The notes beneath the pieces are model-generated. The model was not told the origin of the DNA. It did not search any database and was given only the letters and a program-made list of their open reading frames with translations. From assembly GCF_004919685.1 (NCBI RefSeq), contig NZ_SMYZ01000001.1, positions 1 to 64,000 on the forward strand: 64,000 nucleotides of DNA, in the 5' to 3' direction. How positions within the stretch are numbered: position 1 is the first letter of the stretch; each line of letters starts with the position of its first letter. The translations under genes and the position numbers were made by a program. Below are positions 9,254 to 18,904 of this stretch, in pieces. The stretch is from Mesorhizobium norvegicum (GTDB lineage Bacteria; Pseudomonadota; Alphaproteobacteria; Rhizobiales; Rhizobiaceae).

Positions 9254-10144
9254 ATGAATTTGCAGAGCATGACCGGTTTTGCACGTGCCGTCGCCGAGCA
9301 TGACGGCACCTCGATCGCCTGGGAGGTCAAGTCCGTCAACGGCAAGAGTGTCGAGGTACGGCTGCGACTGCCGCAAGGTTTCGAGCGGCTGGAACCAGCC
9401 GTCCGGCAGATACTTCAGAAGCGTTTTGCGCGCGGCAATTTCCAGGCGACGCTGACCATCGGCCGTGCCGCCGGTGCGCAAGCGCAGCCGGTCGTCAACG
9501 AAGCCTTCCTGAAGGACCTGGCCGGGCTCGCCAAGCGGCTGCAGGAGCAATTCGGCGCTGCCCCCGCGACATCAGACGGATTGCTGTCGCTACGCGGCGT
9601 GCTCGACATTCCCGAAACTGTCGAAACCGAGGAGGCGAGGGCCGCGCTCGATGCGGCGATCATGGCCGCGCTCGAGGTGGCCCTGAAAGGGCTCGAACAG
9701 GCACGACAGAGCGAGGGTGCCGCGCTGGCTGTGCTGCTGTCGGGTCATATCGACACAATCGAGGCGCTGACGCTGCGGGCCGAGGCGGATCCGTCACGCG
9801 AGACGGCGGCGATCCGCGAGCGCATCGCCGAGCAGGTCAGGCTTCTGATGGACGCTTCCGCCAATCTGGACGCGACCCGACTGCACATGGAGGCGGCGTT
9901 CCTGGCCACCAAGGCCGATATTCGCGAAGAGATCGACCGGCTGAAAACGCATGTCGCATCCGGTCGGGCATTGCTGGAGGGCGGCGGCGCGGTCGGCCGC
10001 AAGCTCGATTTTCTGGCACAGGAATTTAACCGCGAATCGAATACGCTGTGTTCGAAGTCGAATGCCGCCGCCGTCACCGCGATCGGGCTGGAGCTGAAGG
10101 CGGTGGTCGACCAGTTTCGTGAACAGATCCAGAATCTGGAGTAG
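9254..10144 (+). CDS. YicC/YloC family endoribonuclease
   Basis: A 296-residue protein starting MNLQSMTGFARA, the hallmark N-terminus of the YicC family, with the usual C-terminal block GRKLDFLAQEFNRESNTLCSK. Family members are implicated in RNA turnover and stationary-phase fitness. The ATG at 9254 is preferred over an in-frame upstream ATG at 9110 because the conserved domain begins exactly there. It ends 3 bases before gmk, the usual yicC-gmk pairing, so the two are probably co-translated. Confidence 0.93.
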   Translation: MNLQSMTGFARAVAEHDGTSIAWEVKSVNGKSVEVRLRLPQGFERLEPAVRQILQKRFARGNFQATLTIGRAAGAQAQPVVNEAFLKDLAGLAKRLQEQFGAAPATSDGLLSLRGVLDIPETVETEEARAALDAAIMAALEVALKGLEQARQSEGAALAVLLSGHIDTIEALTLRAEADPSRETAAIRERIAEQVRLLMDASANLDATRLHMEAAFLATKADIREEIDRLKTHVASGRALLEGGGAVGRKLDFLAQEFNRESNTLCSKSNAAAVTAIGLELKAVVDQFREQIQNLE

Positions 10145-10147
10145 CCG

Positions 10148-10804
10148 ATGGTTGCCAAGGATTTGGGGTCCCGCATTCGCCGCCGGGGCCTGATGCTCGT
10201 CCTGTCGTCGCCATCCGGCGCCGGCAAGTCGACGATCGCGCGCAATCTTCTGGAAAGCGATTCCAGTCTCGAACTGTCGGTCTCGGTCACCACCAGGCCG
10301 CGCCGCGGCAGCGAGATCGAAGGCGTTCACTACCATTTTAGGACGATGCGCGAGTTCGAGCGGCTGCGCGATTCCGACGCGCTTCTGGAATGGGCCGAGG
10401 TGCACGGCAATTGCTATGCGACCCCGCGCGAACCGGCCGAATTGGCGCTGTCTGAAGGGCGCGACATGCTGTTCGACATCGACTGGCAAGGTGCCCAGCA
10501 GCTCAAGGAGAAGATGCGGGCCGATATTGTCTCGATCTTCATCCTGCCGCCATCGATGAAGGAATTGAAGGCGCGGCTGAAGCGCCGCGCCGAAGACCAG
10601 GAAGCGGTGATCGAGACGCGGTTGAAAAACGCCCGCAACGAGATCGAGCACTGGAAGGAATATGATTTCGTCATCGTCAATGACGACCTCGACCGCGCCT
10701 TCGCCGAAGTGCGCGGCATCGTCGTCGCCGAGCGGCTAAGACGCGACCGCCGGCCAGGCCTGTTCGATTTCGTCTCGGGACTGTTGGACGAGAAGACGGG
10801 CTAA
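10148..10804 (+). CDS. gmk: Guanylate kinase
   Basis: A 218-residue enzyme phosphorylating GMP to GDP. The P-loop SPSGAGKST spans about 21-29, followed by the GMP-binding region [17 protein letters not shown] and the [10 protein letters not shown] motif. It is the last gene of the plus-strand series starting at fabD. A mosaic palindromic element follows immediately, between gmk and the convergent rsmA. Confidence 0.97.
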   Translation: MVAKDLGSRIRRRGLMLVLSSPSGAGKSTIARNLLESDSSLELSVSVTTRPRRGSEIEGVHYHFRTMREFERLRDSDALLEWAEVHGNCYATPREPAELALSEGRDMLFDIDWQGAQQLKEKMRADIVSIFILPPSMKELKARLKRRAEDQEAVIETRLKNARNEIEHWKEYDFVIVNDDLDRAFAEVRGIVVAERLRRDRRPGLFDFVSGLLDEKTG

Positions 10805-10811
10805 TCCTCTT

Positions 10812-10936
10812 CCTTCTCCCCGTTCACGGGGAGAAGGTGGCCCGAAGGGCCGGATGAGGGGCGGAGCTAGCATTTCAAGGTTCGTGCTGCCCCTCATCTG
10901 CCTGCCGGCATCTTCTCCCCGTAAACGGGGAGAAGA
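10812..10936. repeat. Rhizobial mosaic palindromic element (RIME-like), probable bidirectional terminator
   Basis: Three nested or serial inverted repeats: CTTCTCCCCG-TTCA-CGGGGAGAAG (10813-10836); ATGAGGGGC (10854-10862) pairing with GCCCCTCAT (10889-10897); and CTTCTCCCCG-TAAA-CGGGGAGAAG (10912-10935). Between them lie the GGCCCGAAGGGCC and CCTGCCGGCA modules. This matches the kind of element described as Rhizobium intergenic mosaic elements. It fills the whole gap between convergent gmk and rsmA and could terminate both. Confidence 0.85.
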
Positions 10937-10939
10937 GAG

Positions 10940-11779
10940 CTATACCGCGTTGGTCAGCCGCACGAATTCCTCGACGCTGAGCGTCTCGGCGCGGCGTGTC
11001 GGATCGATGCCGGCGCGTTCGAGCAGGGCTTCGCCGCCGAGGCTTTTCACGCTTTGCCGCAGCATCTTGCGACGTTGGCCGAAGGCGGCTTCGGTAACGC
11101 GGCCGAGTTTTTTCACCTCGGCGGGCAAAGGGGTCAGGCGCGGCACCAGATGCACCACCGAGGAGGTGACCTTTGGCGGCGGCGTGAATGCCTGTGGCGG
11201 TACGTCGAAGGCGATCCTCGCCTCTGTCCGCCAGCCGGCAAGAACCCCCAGCCGGCCATAGCTGTCGCTGCCGGCGGGCGCGACGATGCGCTCGGCCACC
11301 TCGCGCTGGAACATCAAAGTCATCGAGGTGTAAAAGGGCGGCCAATCGCTGACCGTCAACCAGCGCACCAGCAACTCCGTGCCGATGTTGTAGGGCAGGT
11401 TGGCCACGATCTTTACCGGGCCGCCGTCTCCGGCCGCTCGACTGGCAAGTGCCGCGAAATCCGTCTTCAGCGCATCGCCGGAAACAATCTCCAGCCGGCC
11501 GGGATAATGATCGGACACTTCGGCAAGGGCAGCCAGGCAGCGTTCGTCACGCTCGATGGCAATGACGTGACGCGCCCCGTTGGAGAGCAAGGCGCGGGTC
11601 AGCCCGCCGGGACCGGGACCGACCTCGATCACGGTTGCATCGGACAAGTCGCCGGCGGTGCGGGCGATCTTGCCGGTGAGGTTGAGGTCGAGCAGAAAAT
11701 TCTGGCCGAGCGCCTTCTTCGCCTGCAGGCCGTGACGCTCGATCACCTCGCGCAGCGGCGGCAGTCCGTCGATACTCAT
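10940..11779 (-). CDS. rsmA: 16S rRNA (adenine1518/1519-N6)-dimethyltransferase
   Basis: A 279-residue KsgA-family enzyme dimethylating two adjacent adenines near the 3' end of 16S rRNA. Motifs seen: [11 protein letters not shown] at about 21-31, the SAM loop [10 protein letters not shown] near 52-61, and the adenine-binding NLPYNI near 120. The ATG at 11779 (MSIDGLPPL) is used. An upstream in-frame ATG would overlap pdxA. It lies 10 bases downstream of pdxA, the classic surA-pdxA-rsmA order. Confidence 0.97.
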   Translation of the reverse strand: MSIDGLPPLREVIERHGLQAKKALGQNFLLDLNLTGKIARTAGDLSDATVIEVGPGPGGLTRALLSNGARHVIAIERDERCLAALAEVSDHYPGRLEIVSGDALKTDFAALASRAAGDGGPVKIVANLPYNIGTELLVRWLTVSDWPPFYTSMTLMFQREVAERIVAPAGSDSYGRLGVLAGWRTEARIAFDVPPQAFTPPPKVTSSVVHLVPRLTPLPAEVKKLGRVTEAAFGQRRKMLRQSVKSLGGEALLERAGIDPTRRAETLSVEEFVRLTNAV

Positions 11780-11789
11780 GCCAGCGGTC

Positions 11790-12818
11790 TCATGCGGCAA
11801 CTGCCTTCGTGTCTGTGTCGGCCAGCCGCCGGGCAAGCTTCAGCGCCGCCATCAGGCTGTCGGGCCGCGCCACGCCCTTGCCGGCGATGTCGAAGGCCGT
11901 GCCGTGGTCGGGTGAGGTGCGGATGAAGGGCAGGCCGAGCGTGACATTGACCGCCTCGTCGAAGGCCAGCGCCTTGGCCGGGATCAGCGCCTGGTCGTGA
12001 TACATGCAAAGGGCTACGTCGTAGCCGGCCCGTGCCCGGGCGTGGAACAACGTGTCGGCCGGCAGCGGGCCGAAAGCGTCGATACCTTCGGCACGCAGGA
12101 TGTCGACAGCCGGGCGCACGATCCGCTCGTCCTCGAGGCCCATGGCGCCGCCTTCGCCGGCATGCGGATTGAGCCCGGCAATGGCGAGCCTCGGCCGGGC
12201 GATGCCGAAGCGGCCGGTGAGGTCGGCGGCGGTGATGCGCGCAGTGGCGACGATCAGTTCGGTGGTCAGTGCCTTCGGCACTTCGGCCAGCGGGATGTGG
12301 ATGGTGACGGGAACGGTGCGCAGGTCGGGGCCGGCCAGCATCATCACCGGCATCGCTTCGACGCCGCTGTGCCGGGCCGCCAGATGTGCCAGATATTCGG
12401 TGTGGCCGGGAAAGCGAAAGCCGGCATCGTAGAGCGGCTTCTTGGCGATGGGGCAGGTGACGACGGCTAAGGCTTCGCCGGCAAGGCAGTCGGCGACGGC
12501 GCGGTCGATGGCTTCGATGGTGGCGGCCGCATTGGCCGGGTCGGGTCGGCCGGGGCTGTCGATGCAGCGGGCAGTCAGTGGAACGATCGGCAAGGCGTGG
12601 GCAAAGACTTGCGCCGCCTGCGCTGATGTCGTTTCGACGACCGGCAGCGAAATGCCGAGGAGGCGCGCCCGCGAGGCGATCAGCGCCGGATCGGCGAGCA
12701 GATAGAAGGGGGGCAGGGCGGAAGCCTCGCGCGCCATAAAGGCGGCGATGGCAATCTCCGGCCCGATGCCGGACGGATCGCCGGCGCTCAGCGCGAGCGC
12801 AGCCACGGTGCTGGCCAC
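11790..12818 (-). CDS. pdxA: 4-hydroxythreonine-4-phosphate dehydrogenase
   Basis: A 342-residue enzyme of pyridoxal-phosphate synthesis, oxidising 4-phosphohydroxy-L-threonine. It shows the N-terminal [40 protein letters not shown] and the C-terminal [15 protein letters not shown] signature. It starts with GTG one base after the stop of the SurA-like gene, which implies translational coupling. Confidence 0.96.
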   Translation of the reverse strand: MASTVAALALSAGDPSGIGPEIAIAAFMAREASALPPFYLLADPALIASRARLLGISLPVVETTSAQAAQVFAHALPIVPLTARCIDSPGRPDPANAAATIEAIDRAVADCLAGEALAVVTCPIAKKPLYDAGFRFPGHTEYLAHLAARHSGVEAMPVMMLAGPDLRTVPVTIHIPLAEVPKALTTELIVATARITAADLTGRFGIARPRLAIAGLNPHAGEGGAMGLEDERIVRPAVDILRAEGIDAFGPLPADTLFHARARAGYDVALCMYHDQALIPAKALAFDEAVNVTLGLPFIRTSPDHGTAFDIAGKGVARPDSLMAALKLARRLADTDTKAVAA

Positions 12819-12819
12819 G

Positions 12820-13746
12820 TCAGCGCTTGACGATGCGGGCTTTTGCCTTCAACTCGTCGACATATTTCTTGCTGAGCTCGTCGGCGTTCTTGTCACCGGA
12901 GCTTTCACCCTGGAAGACCATCTGCGCGACCTTGTCGTCGGACACTTCGCGCGACGAGCAGATGCCGATGAATTCGACGCCGCGTTCGGTTTCGCGCGTG
13001 ACGGTGGCGCCGCCGACCTTGGTAGCCTTGATCTGCTCGGCCCAGTCCGGCGGCAGTTGCGGCGCCAGCACCCGGCCCAGATCGCGAACGGTGACGTCGA
13101 TCAGGCCCTTGGCGAATTCGCGCGTCGTGTTGCAGCCGTTGAAGCGGGCGCGCATGGCATCGGCCTCGCGCTTGCGCTTGCCCAGCGTCGCGCTGCGTTC
13201 GGCCGCCGGAACCACGAAGATGACCTGCTGCAGCATGTACTCGGTGGCGCTCGGCTTGGAGCCGCCTTTTTCCAGCATCTTCCTGACAAGATCCTGTTCG
13301 CTGACGGCACCGGTGCCGTCGCCGGACCGGTAGCGCGCACTCAAGGCCTGGTTCCAGGCCATCTGGGCGCGGATGAATTCCTTGAAGTGGCCCTTGGTGA
13401 CGCCCGACTTCTCCATCACGCCGTCGAGCTGGCTGAGCTGCATCTTGTTGCTTGACGCAAAGCGCTGATACGCCGCCTCGACCTGGGCGTCGCTGATGCG
13501 GATGCCAAGCCGCTTAGCCTCGGCCATGCGCAGCGTCTGGTCGATCATTTCCTGGCCGGCATCACCTTTCTTGCGCTGCAGCTTCAGGAAGGCGGCGCGA
13601 TGGGCGATGTCGCCGGTGGTGACCGGAATGTCGTTGACGACGTATTTGATCTCGCTGGCGAAAGCCGGCGGCGTCATCACCGTGATCGACACGGACGTCG
13701 CCGCCACAAGCAACGCGAAACCTGCTGAAAAGAGGTATTTCCTCAT
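12820..13746 (-). CDS. SurA-like periplasmic peptidyl-prolyl isomerase/chaperone
   Basis: About 308 residues with a Sec signal peptide ([13 protein letters not shown]… ending near the AFAS site), then a SurA N-terminal-type helical domain (INDxPVT-like start, [13 protein letters not shown]). The parvulin part is poorly conserved, so isomerase activity is uncertain. It probably chaperones outer-membrane proteins, including the LptD encoded just upstream. I used the ATG at 13746. An ATG three codons earlier (13755) is possible. The lptD stop lies 100 bases upstream. Confidence 0.88.
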   Translation of the reverse strand: MRKYLFSAGFALLVAATSVSITVMTPPAFASEIKYVVNDIPVTTGDIAHRAAFLKLQRKKGDAGQEMIDQTLRMAEAKRLGIRISDAQVEAAYQRFASSNKMQLSQLDGVMEKSGVTKGHFKEFIRAQMAWNQALSARYRSGDGTGAVSEQDLVRKMLEKGGSKPSATEYMLQQVIFVVPAAERSATLGKRKREADAMRARFNGCNTTREFAKGLIDVTVRDLGRVLAPQLPPDWAEQIKATKVGGATVTRETERGVEFIGICSSREVSDDKVAQMVFQGESSGDKNADELSKKYVDELKAKARIVKR

Positions 13747-13846
13747 CGTTGGCATCCCAATTCTATCCCGGTTCCGCCCAATTTTTATCTTTTCAGGTGC
13801 GCGAAATCCGTGCCAGCCCTATGCGGCGAAACGATGTCGCCGATTG

Positions 13847-16267
13847 TTACTGGATCGTGTCGATGGCACTGCTCGACGAGCCGAAATCGCCGAGGGTGCG
13901 GAACGACAGATTGAAGCCGATGGTCTGCGACACTTCCCTGGTGTTTATGTCGCGCGACTGCGAGTAGGTCATCAAATAGGTGAAGCAGGAATCGTTGTAG
14001 GCGAAGCCGACACCGTCCTTGACCAGCAGGCTTTCCTGCAGGTCGTAGGTTCCGGTGCCGAAGACGCGCCAGTTCTCGGCGAGATGTGTTGATGCACCAA
14101 GTGTGACCTCGTGGCGGTCGGTCGTGAAACCGTAGAGCGGCTGGGCCTGGATGAAGGCGTATTTGGCGCTCAGCGACACCGGCAGGCCGGAATAGGCGGC
14201 CTTCACCTCGGCACGGCGGATCTCAAAGCTCTGTTCGTCGAAACGGCCGCTGACCGAGGCCGCGAAGCCGTTGGGGCTGTTGATGCCGAACAGGCCGACA
14301 TAGTCGGACTTGGTCGTGTCGAGGCCTGAATAGGCGCCGACATTGACCAGATCCGGCGCGGCGAAGGAGTTCTCGCCGCCGATCTGATAGGATTGGCCGA
14401 AAATGGCATTGGTGCCCCAGCCATTGTTGTACGAGCCGGAATAACGGAAGCCGACATTGGCGCGAGAACCGCCTTCGACGCGGTCGTAGCCGGAGAACTT
14501 GTCGCGCTCGAACAGAGTGGTCGCGTCGAACACCATGCTTTGGGCGTCTTCGTTGGGAACGGCCAGACCGCCGACATATTGCTCGTTCGGCCGCATGAAG
14601 ACCTGCGCCATCGGCTCGATCACGTGGCTGGATCCGCTCGCCATGGAAAATAGCATCGGCCAACGCATTTCAAGGCCTGCAGTTGCCATGTAACGGGCAA
14701 ACGACGAGCGCATATCGGCCTGCTCGCCCAAATTCGTTGCCATATCGTTGATGGCGTTGAGCGAAGCCGATGACGCGTTCAGGTAGTCCACGTCGCCCTG
14801 CAGCGCGAGCAACGGCGTCAGCACCAGCCCGCCATCGGTGACGAAGCTCCGCTTCCACTCGGCCTCGGCGGTGAGACGGCCTGATTCGCCTTCGATACCA
14901 GGGACACGCTGTGTGGGGGTGAAGAGCGTGTCATCGAGTTCGTCGCGGCTGATGACACGTGCATTGACGTTGAGCGACAACTGGCCGCCAGCCACTGATA
15001 CGTCGGGAATATAGGCGTAGTCGAGCGACGGCAGCACCCAGGGCTGTTGTCCGCTTCGCGCGGAGATGTTGTTGTCGAGCGTATCTTCCTGCACGTCGAA
15101 ATGCATGGCACGCACGTCGAAATAGTTACGGCCGTTGAGACCCGTCAGGTAGACTGTCGATTGGTGGACGCTGCTACTGTACTTGTCGATGTTGTAGGTG
15201 TTCGAGAAGTTCTTGTCGGTCTGCAGTAGCACATCCCAGCCGAAATTCCAGCGCGGATTGATGGCGAACTGGCCCTGCGTGCCCATCATGCCACGGAATT
15301 TGTTGGGATCGCCCGCTGCGCCCGAATCGACATTGTGGCCAGCGGTGCTGGGGAAGGCAGTCGTGTCGAGGAAGGCGTCGGGATCGTTCTGCCGAATCCC
15401 GGCGATCTTCAAACTGTACTGGCCATTGTTGAAGCGTTGGCGCCACTCGGCCTCACCGAGGAAGCCCTGCTTGGTGTAGCCGGTGCCGGTGACGGTCAGG
15501 TCATAGGTCGGAGACAAGGCGAAATAATAGGGAACTTTCACGCCGACGCCGAGATCGCTCTTGTAGACGATGCTGGGGATCAGGAAGCCGCTCTTGCGCT
15601 TCACCGTCGGGTCGGCAATTTCGAATGCAGGCAGATAGGCGAGCGGGAAACCGAAGAACTCGAAATTCGCATTCTCGAAGCGAACCGTTTTTTTCTCACC
15701 GTTCCAGATGATCTTCCTGGCCTTGACGCGCCAGGTCGGCGCTTTGTCGGGCTTGTCCTCGCACGGTTCGCAGGCGGTGTAGACGCCATTGTGGAACGTG
15801 GTCAGCACGCCGCCCATGCGCTCGGCGCTTTCGGCGGCGAAATAGGCCTTGTCGACGGTTTCGACGCGCAACGCGTTGACGAAGCCGTCGGCGAAATCAT
15901 CGGTGATGTCGATATGTTCCGAATTGATCTTGGTGCCGTCGCTGTTGATGACTTCGACGTTGCCGCTCGCGACCATCCGCTTGGTGTTGCGGTTGTATTC
16001 GACCCGCTGGGCGACAAGGCGATTGCCACCATAGTCGATCTGCACGCCACCGACGGCGGTCACCGTCTGGTTGTCGTTGTTGTAGACCAGCGTGTCGGCC
16101 GCCAGCAGCATCTGCGAGCCGGCCGGAACCGATGTCGCCATGTCGCCGACATCCTGCGCGAACGCCGGCATCGGGACGACAAATGCAAGCAGGCACGCCA
16201 AGGCGGTCGCCGCATAGAGGCGCGCCAAACGGGCCTGCCTGTTGCTGGGCAAAAACGCCTCCCTCAC
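13847..16267 (-). CDS. lptD: LPS-assembly outer-membrane protein LptD
   Basis: About 806 residues. A signal peptide (hydrophobic ATALACLLAFVVPMPAFAQ), an OstA/LptA-like N-terminal domain with repeats such as ADTLVYNNDNQTVTAVG, and a long C-terminal beta-barrel rich in aromatic strands. It inserts LPS into the outer leaflet. I chose the GTG at 16267. It shares its first base with the last base of the lptG stop (TAGTG) and has AAGGAAG 7 bases upstream. An ATG at 16333 inside lptG is the alternative. The operon order lptF-lptG-lptD supports the assignment. Confidence 0.95.
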   Translation of the reverse strand: MREAFLPSNRQARLARLYAATALACLLAFVVPMPAFAQDVGDMATSVPAGSQMLLAADTLVYNNDNQTVTAVGGVQIDYGGNRLVAQRVEYNRNTKRMVASGNVEVINSDGTKINSEHIDITDDFADGFVNALRVETVDKAYFAAESAERMGGVLTTFHNGVYTACEPCEDKPDKAPTWRVKARKIIWNGEKKTVRFENANFEFFGFPLAYLPAFEIADPTVKRKSGFLIPSIVYKSDLGVGVKVPYYFALSPTYDLTVTGTGYTKQGFLGEAEWRQRFNNGQYSLKIAGIRQNDPDAFLDTTAFPSTAGHNVDSGAAGDPNKFRGMMGTQGQFAINPRWNFGWDVLLQTDKNFSNTYNIDKYSSSVHQSTVYLTGLNGRNYFDVRAMHFDVQEDTLDNNISARSGQQPWVLPSLDYAYIPDVSVAGGQLSLNVNARVISRDELDDTLFTPTQRVPGIEGESGRLTAEAEWKRSFVTDGGLVLTPLLALQGDVDYLNASSASLNAINDMATNLGEQADMRSSFARYMATAGLEMRWPMLFSMASGSSHVIEPMAQVFMRPNEQYVGGLAVPNEDAQSMVFDATTLFERDKFSGYDRVEGGSRANVGFRYSGSYNNGWGTNAIFGQSYQIGGENSFAAPDLVNVGAYSGLDTTKSDYVGLFGINSPNGFAASVSGRFDEQSFEIRRAEVKAAYSGLPVSLSAKYAFIQAQPLYGFTTDRHEVTLGASTHLAENWRVFGTGTYDLQESLLVKDGVGFAYNDSCFTYLMTYSQSRDINTREVSQTIGFNLSFRTLGDFGSSSSAIDTIQ

Positions 16268-17349
16268 TAGCCGTCTTCCTTGTATAGCAGGAAAGTCACC
16301 CCGAAGAACATAGCCACCACGACCGGCACCCATGCGGCTACGGCAGTCGGCACGAATCCCGCCACGCCGAATGCCTTCACCAGCACCGAAACGACATAAA
16401 GCAGAAAGCCGGCGATGATGCCACCCAGAATCATCGTTGCCGACTGCCCCATCCTAGCAAATCGCATTGAAACCGTTGCCGCAATCAGCGTCATGGCGAC
16501 GAGAAGGAACGGCAACGCCACCAGCGAATCAAACTGCATGGCAAAGGCATTTGCCTTGAGGCCGAAGGAGCGGGCAACCTCGATCTTTCCCGGCAGGTCA
16601 TAGAAAGGGATGGTTTCGGGGCGCGCCAGCCGCTCTTGCACGAATTCGGGCTTCAGATTGGTCGGCACGCGATCGCTTGCCGATGCCTGGATCGTGCCGT
16701 TCTGGAGCGTCTTGACGTCCTGCAATTCCCAATAGCCGTCGCGCAGGAAGGCGCGCGCGGCGTCCTTGCGCTCGACGATGTTGCCTTGCGGGTCGAGAAT
16801 GAAAAAGACGACATCGGCCATCTCCAGGCCTTGGTTCAGGATGGCCCGCGCACCGATGATGGTGTCCCCCGAACTGGTTTTCTGCCGAATCCAGGGCGCG
16901 GCATCGGCCGAAACCGTGTTCGATTTGCCGGAACGCAGCTGGGTTTCGATCTGCTCGGACCAGGAGAATGCGTGCGCGGCGAGCGGATTGATGACGCCAA
17001 CCGACAAGACGCCGAACAGCAAGGCTCCGATGCAGCATGGCAACAGGAACTGCCAGGCCGAAACGCCGGCGGAACGCGCGATGACCAGTTCGTAGCGCCG
17101 GTTGAGCGACACCAGCGTCGCCATCGCCGAGAACAAACCGACAAACGGCACCGTCTGCAGCATGATCATCGGCATTCGGAGCCCTGAAATGGCCACTGCC
17201 GTTCCGTAGGTGAAGCCGGGCAGGCCGGTGGTGCGGCCGGAGAGTTCGGTGAAATCGATCAGGAACACCAGCGCCAGAAGGCCGATGAAGAACCAGATGG
17301 TGATCGTCACATAGCGGAAGAAGAAATAGCGGCCCAGCGTCCAACCCAT
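16267..17349 (-). CDS. lptG: LPS export ABC transporter permease LptG
   Basis: A 360-residue YjgP/YjgQ-family permease. Transmembrane segments cluster at both ends (about 12-35, 60-75, 100-120 and four near 270-355) around a periplasmic beta-jellyroll. With LptF and the LptB ATPase (not in this window) it extracts LPS from the inner membrane. It overlaps lptF by one base (TGATG) and lptD by one base, so the three are tightly coupled. Confidence 0.95.
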   Translation of the reverse strand: MGWTLGRYFFFRYVTITIWFFIGLLALVFLIDFTELSGRTTGLPGFTYGTAVAISGLRMPMIMLQTVPFVGLFSAMATLVSLNRRYELVIARSAGVSAWQFLLPCCIGALLFGVLSVGVINPLAAHAFSWSEQIETQLRSGKSNTVSADAAPWIRQKTSSGDTIIGARAILNQGLEMADVVFFILDPQGNIVERKDAARAFLRDGYWELQDVKTLQNGTIQASASDRVPTNLKPEFVQERLARPETIPFYDLPGKIEVARSFGLKANAFAMQFDSLVALPFLLVAMTLIAATVSMRFARMGQSATMILGGIIAGFLLYVVSVLVKAFGVAGFVPTAVAAWVPVVVAMFFGVTFLLYKEDG

Positions 17350-18551
17350 CAGCTGACCCCTTGCCCTGAAGTGCTGCGTCTGGACAAACGCAGTTTGAGA
17401 GCGTTCCAGCTGTCACCGATGCGCGTGGCGAAATTTGTCATCCAGTCGGCCCAGGCAATCGGCAGTTCCATGGTCCGGTTGGAGACGATGAACCAGATCG
17501 CCACCGCGGAAGCCACGATCGGCACGCCATAGACCATATAGGCATATTGCGGGATCTCATCGGCCTTGCTGGCGGCAAAAAAGCCCAGCCAACGCACGAA
17601 CAGCGATATCGCGATGGCCGTGATCAGCGGATTGACGCGCGCCTCACGGTGCGAGCGCGCATCTCCGGCGACCGCCAGCGCGATGAGCGCGAAGACCATG
17701 GAATACGTCCATTCCGAAAACCGCTGGTTGACCTCGGCCCGGTATTCGTAGGGGCTCTGCTGATAATACTTGTCGTTGGCGCTCGGGTTGAGCAGGTACT
17801 GGGTCGTCTGGTCCTTCGGCAGCAACGTCACCGCCGAAGCCGCCGCCATGAAGGCCGACATGTCGAAGGCGTAGGAGGTGAAGCGGATGACGGAGAGATC
17901 GCCGGTCAGCGTTTTGCGATGGATGACGCCGTCATTCATCATCAGCACCTTTTCGCCGCCGCGTTCGACGATGCTGCCGGTCTTGGCGTAGTAGACGAGG
18001 TTGACGCCTTCTTCGCGCGAATCGGCGACGAAAATACCGCCCAGCCGATTGTCGGGAAGCCGCTCGCCGATCTGCAGGAACAGCCCGTCCTCGATCTTGC
18101 GGAAGGTGCCTTCCTGGATGATCAGCGACAACAGATCCGCGCGTGACGACGCCACCAGGGCCCGGTTCTTCTGCCGGGCATAGGGATCGATGCCGTTGTC
18201 GACGGCAAAGGAAAAGACCGCGGCTGCCAGCGCCAAAAGCATGATCGGCCGCACGATCGTCCAGCGCGAGGCGCCCGCGGCGTTGACGACGGCGAGTTCG
18301 GAATCCGAATTCATGGCACTGAGCGTCTGTGCGACCGCCACCACCAGCGCGAAAGGCACCACGATCGGGATGATGGACGGAAGAATAAGGGCAGCGACCT
18401 CGAAGAAGGTCAGTGCCGACTGGCCGCTGTCGGTGACCAGGTCGATCTTTGCCAGCACCTGCGTCGTCCACACGATGGCCAGCGTCCAGACAAGCGCGGC
18501 CATGAAGACCACGAAAGTACGGCGCATGATGTAGCGTTCAACGACCTTCAT
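17349..18551 (-). CDS. lptF: LPS export ABC transporter permease LptF
   Basis: A 400-residue YjgP/YjgQ-family permease. It starts MKVVERYIMRRTF, the characteristic amphipathic opening, has the same end-clustered membrane layout as LptG and a large periplasmic domain. It is the first gene of the minus-strand lptF-lptG-lptD-surA-pdxA-rsmA run and is divergent from pepA across a 353-base gap. Confidence 0.95.
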   Translation of the reverse strand: MKVVERYIMRRTFVVFMAALVWTLAIVWTTQVLAKIDLVTDSGQSALTFFEVAALILPSIIPIVVPFALVVAVAQTLSAMNSDSELAVVNAAGASRWTIVRPIMLLALAAAVFSFAVDNGIDPYARQKNRALVASSRADLLSLIIQEGTFRKIEDGLFLQIGERLPDNRLGGIFVADSREEGVNLVYYAKTGSIVERGGEKVLMMNDGVIHRKTLTGDLSVIRFTSYAFDMSAFMAAASAVTLLPKDQTTQYLLNPSANDKYYQQSPYEYRAEVNQRFSEWTYSMVFALIALAVAGDARSHREARVNPLITAIAISLFVRWLGFFAASKADEIPQYAYMVYGVPIVASAVAIWFIVSNRTMELPIAWADWMTNFATRIGDSWNALKLRLSRRSTSGQGVS

Positions 18552-18904
18552 GAAGGCTTTTCTCGATTTTCTCGAACGGCATCATGCCACCGCACAAGGG
18601 TAGCTGTCCGGCAGCGCCTGCACAACTGGCTCCAACAGATGGTCGATCCGGTTCCCGTCCCAAGTCACCCGCCCCGGCGGGCCGGAGTGTCGGCGGGAAT
18701 GGATAAGAAAGGGAGAACATCGATGGTTAACAACAGGTTGCGGCGAAAAGCGGGGCCGTTCCGCGAAGAATCACCATCGATTCCATCGTTGATATGGGGT
18801 GCGAATTTGGCAAAGTCTTGCCAAATGGCGGAAAACGACCAAATGTCGCGCATCGTTTCGAACCGCTTCCCCAAAAGCTACGCATTCCCTGAAAGCAGGA
18901 CATA
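18552..18904. promoter_or_regulatory. lptF/pepA divergent gap with a perfect 22-bp dyad
   Basis: No gene is seen in these 353 bases. The notable feature is ATTTGGCAA-AGTC-TTGCCAAAT at 18805-18826, a perfect 9-bp dyad with a 4-base centre, about 80 bases before pepA. It could be an operator or an RNA hairpin in the pepA leader. A GC-rich imperfect hairpin (CCCGCC… around 18667-18697) lies nearer lptF. The promoters of both genes must be here but are not assigned. Confidence 0.55.
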
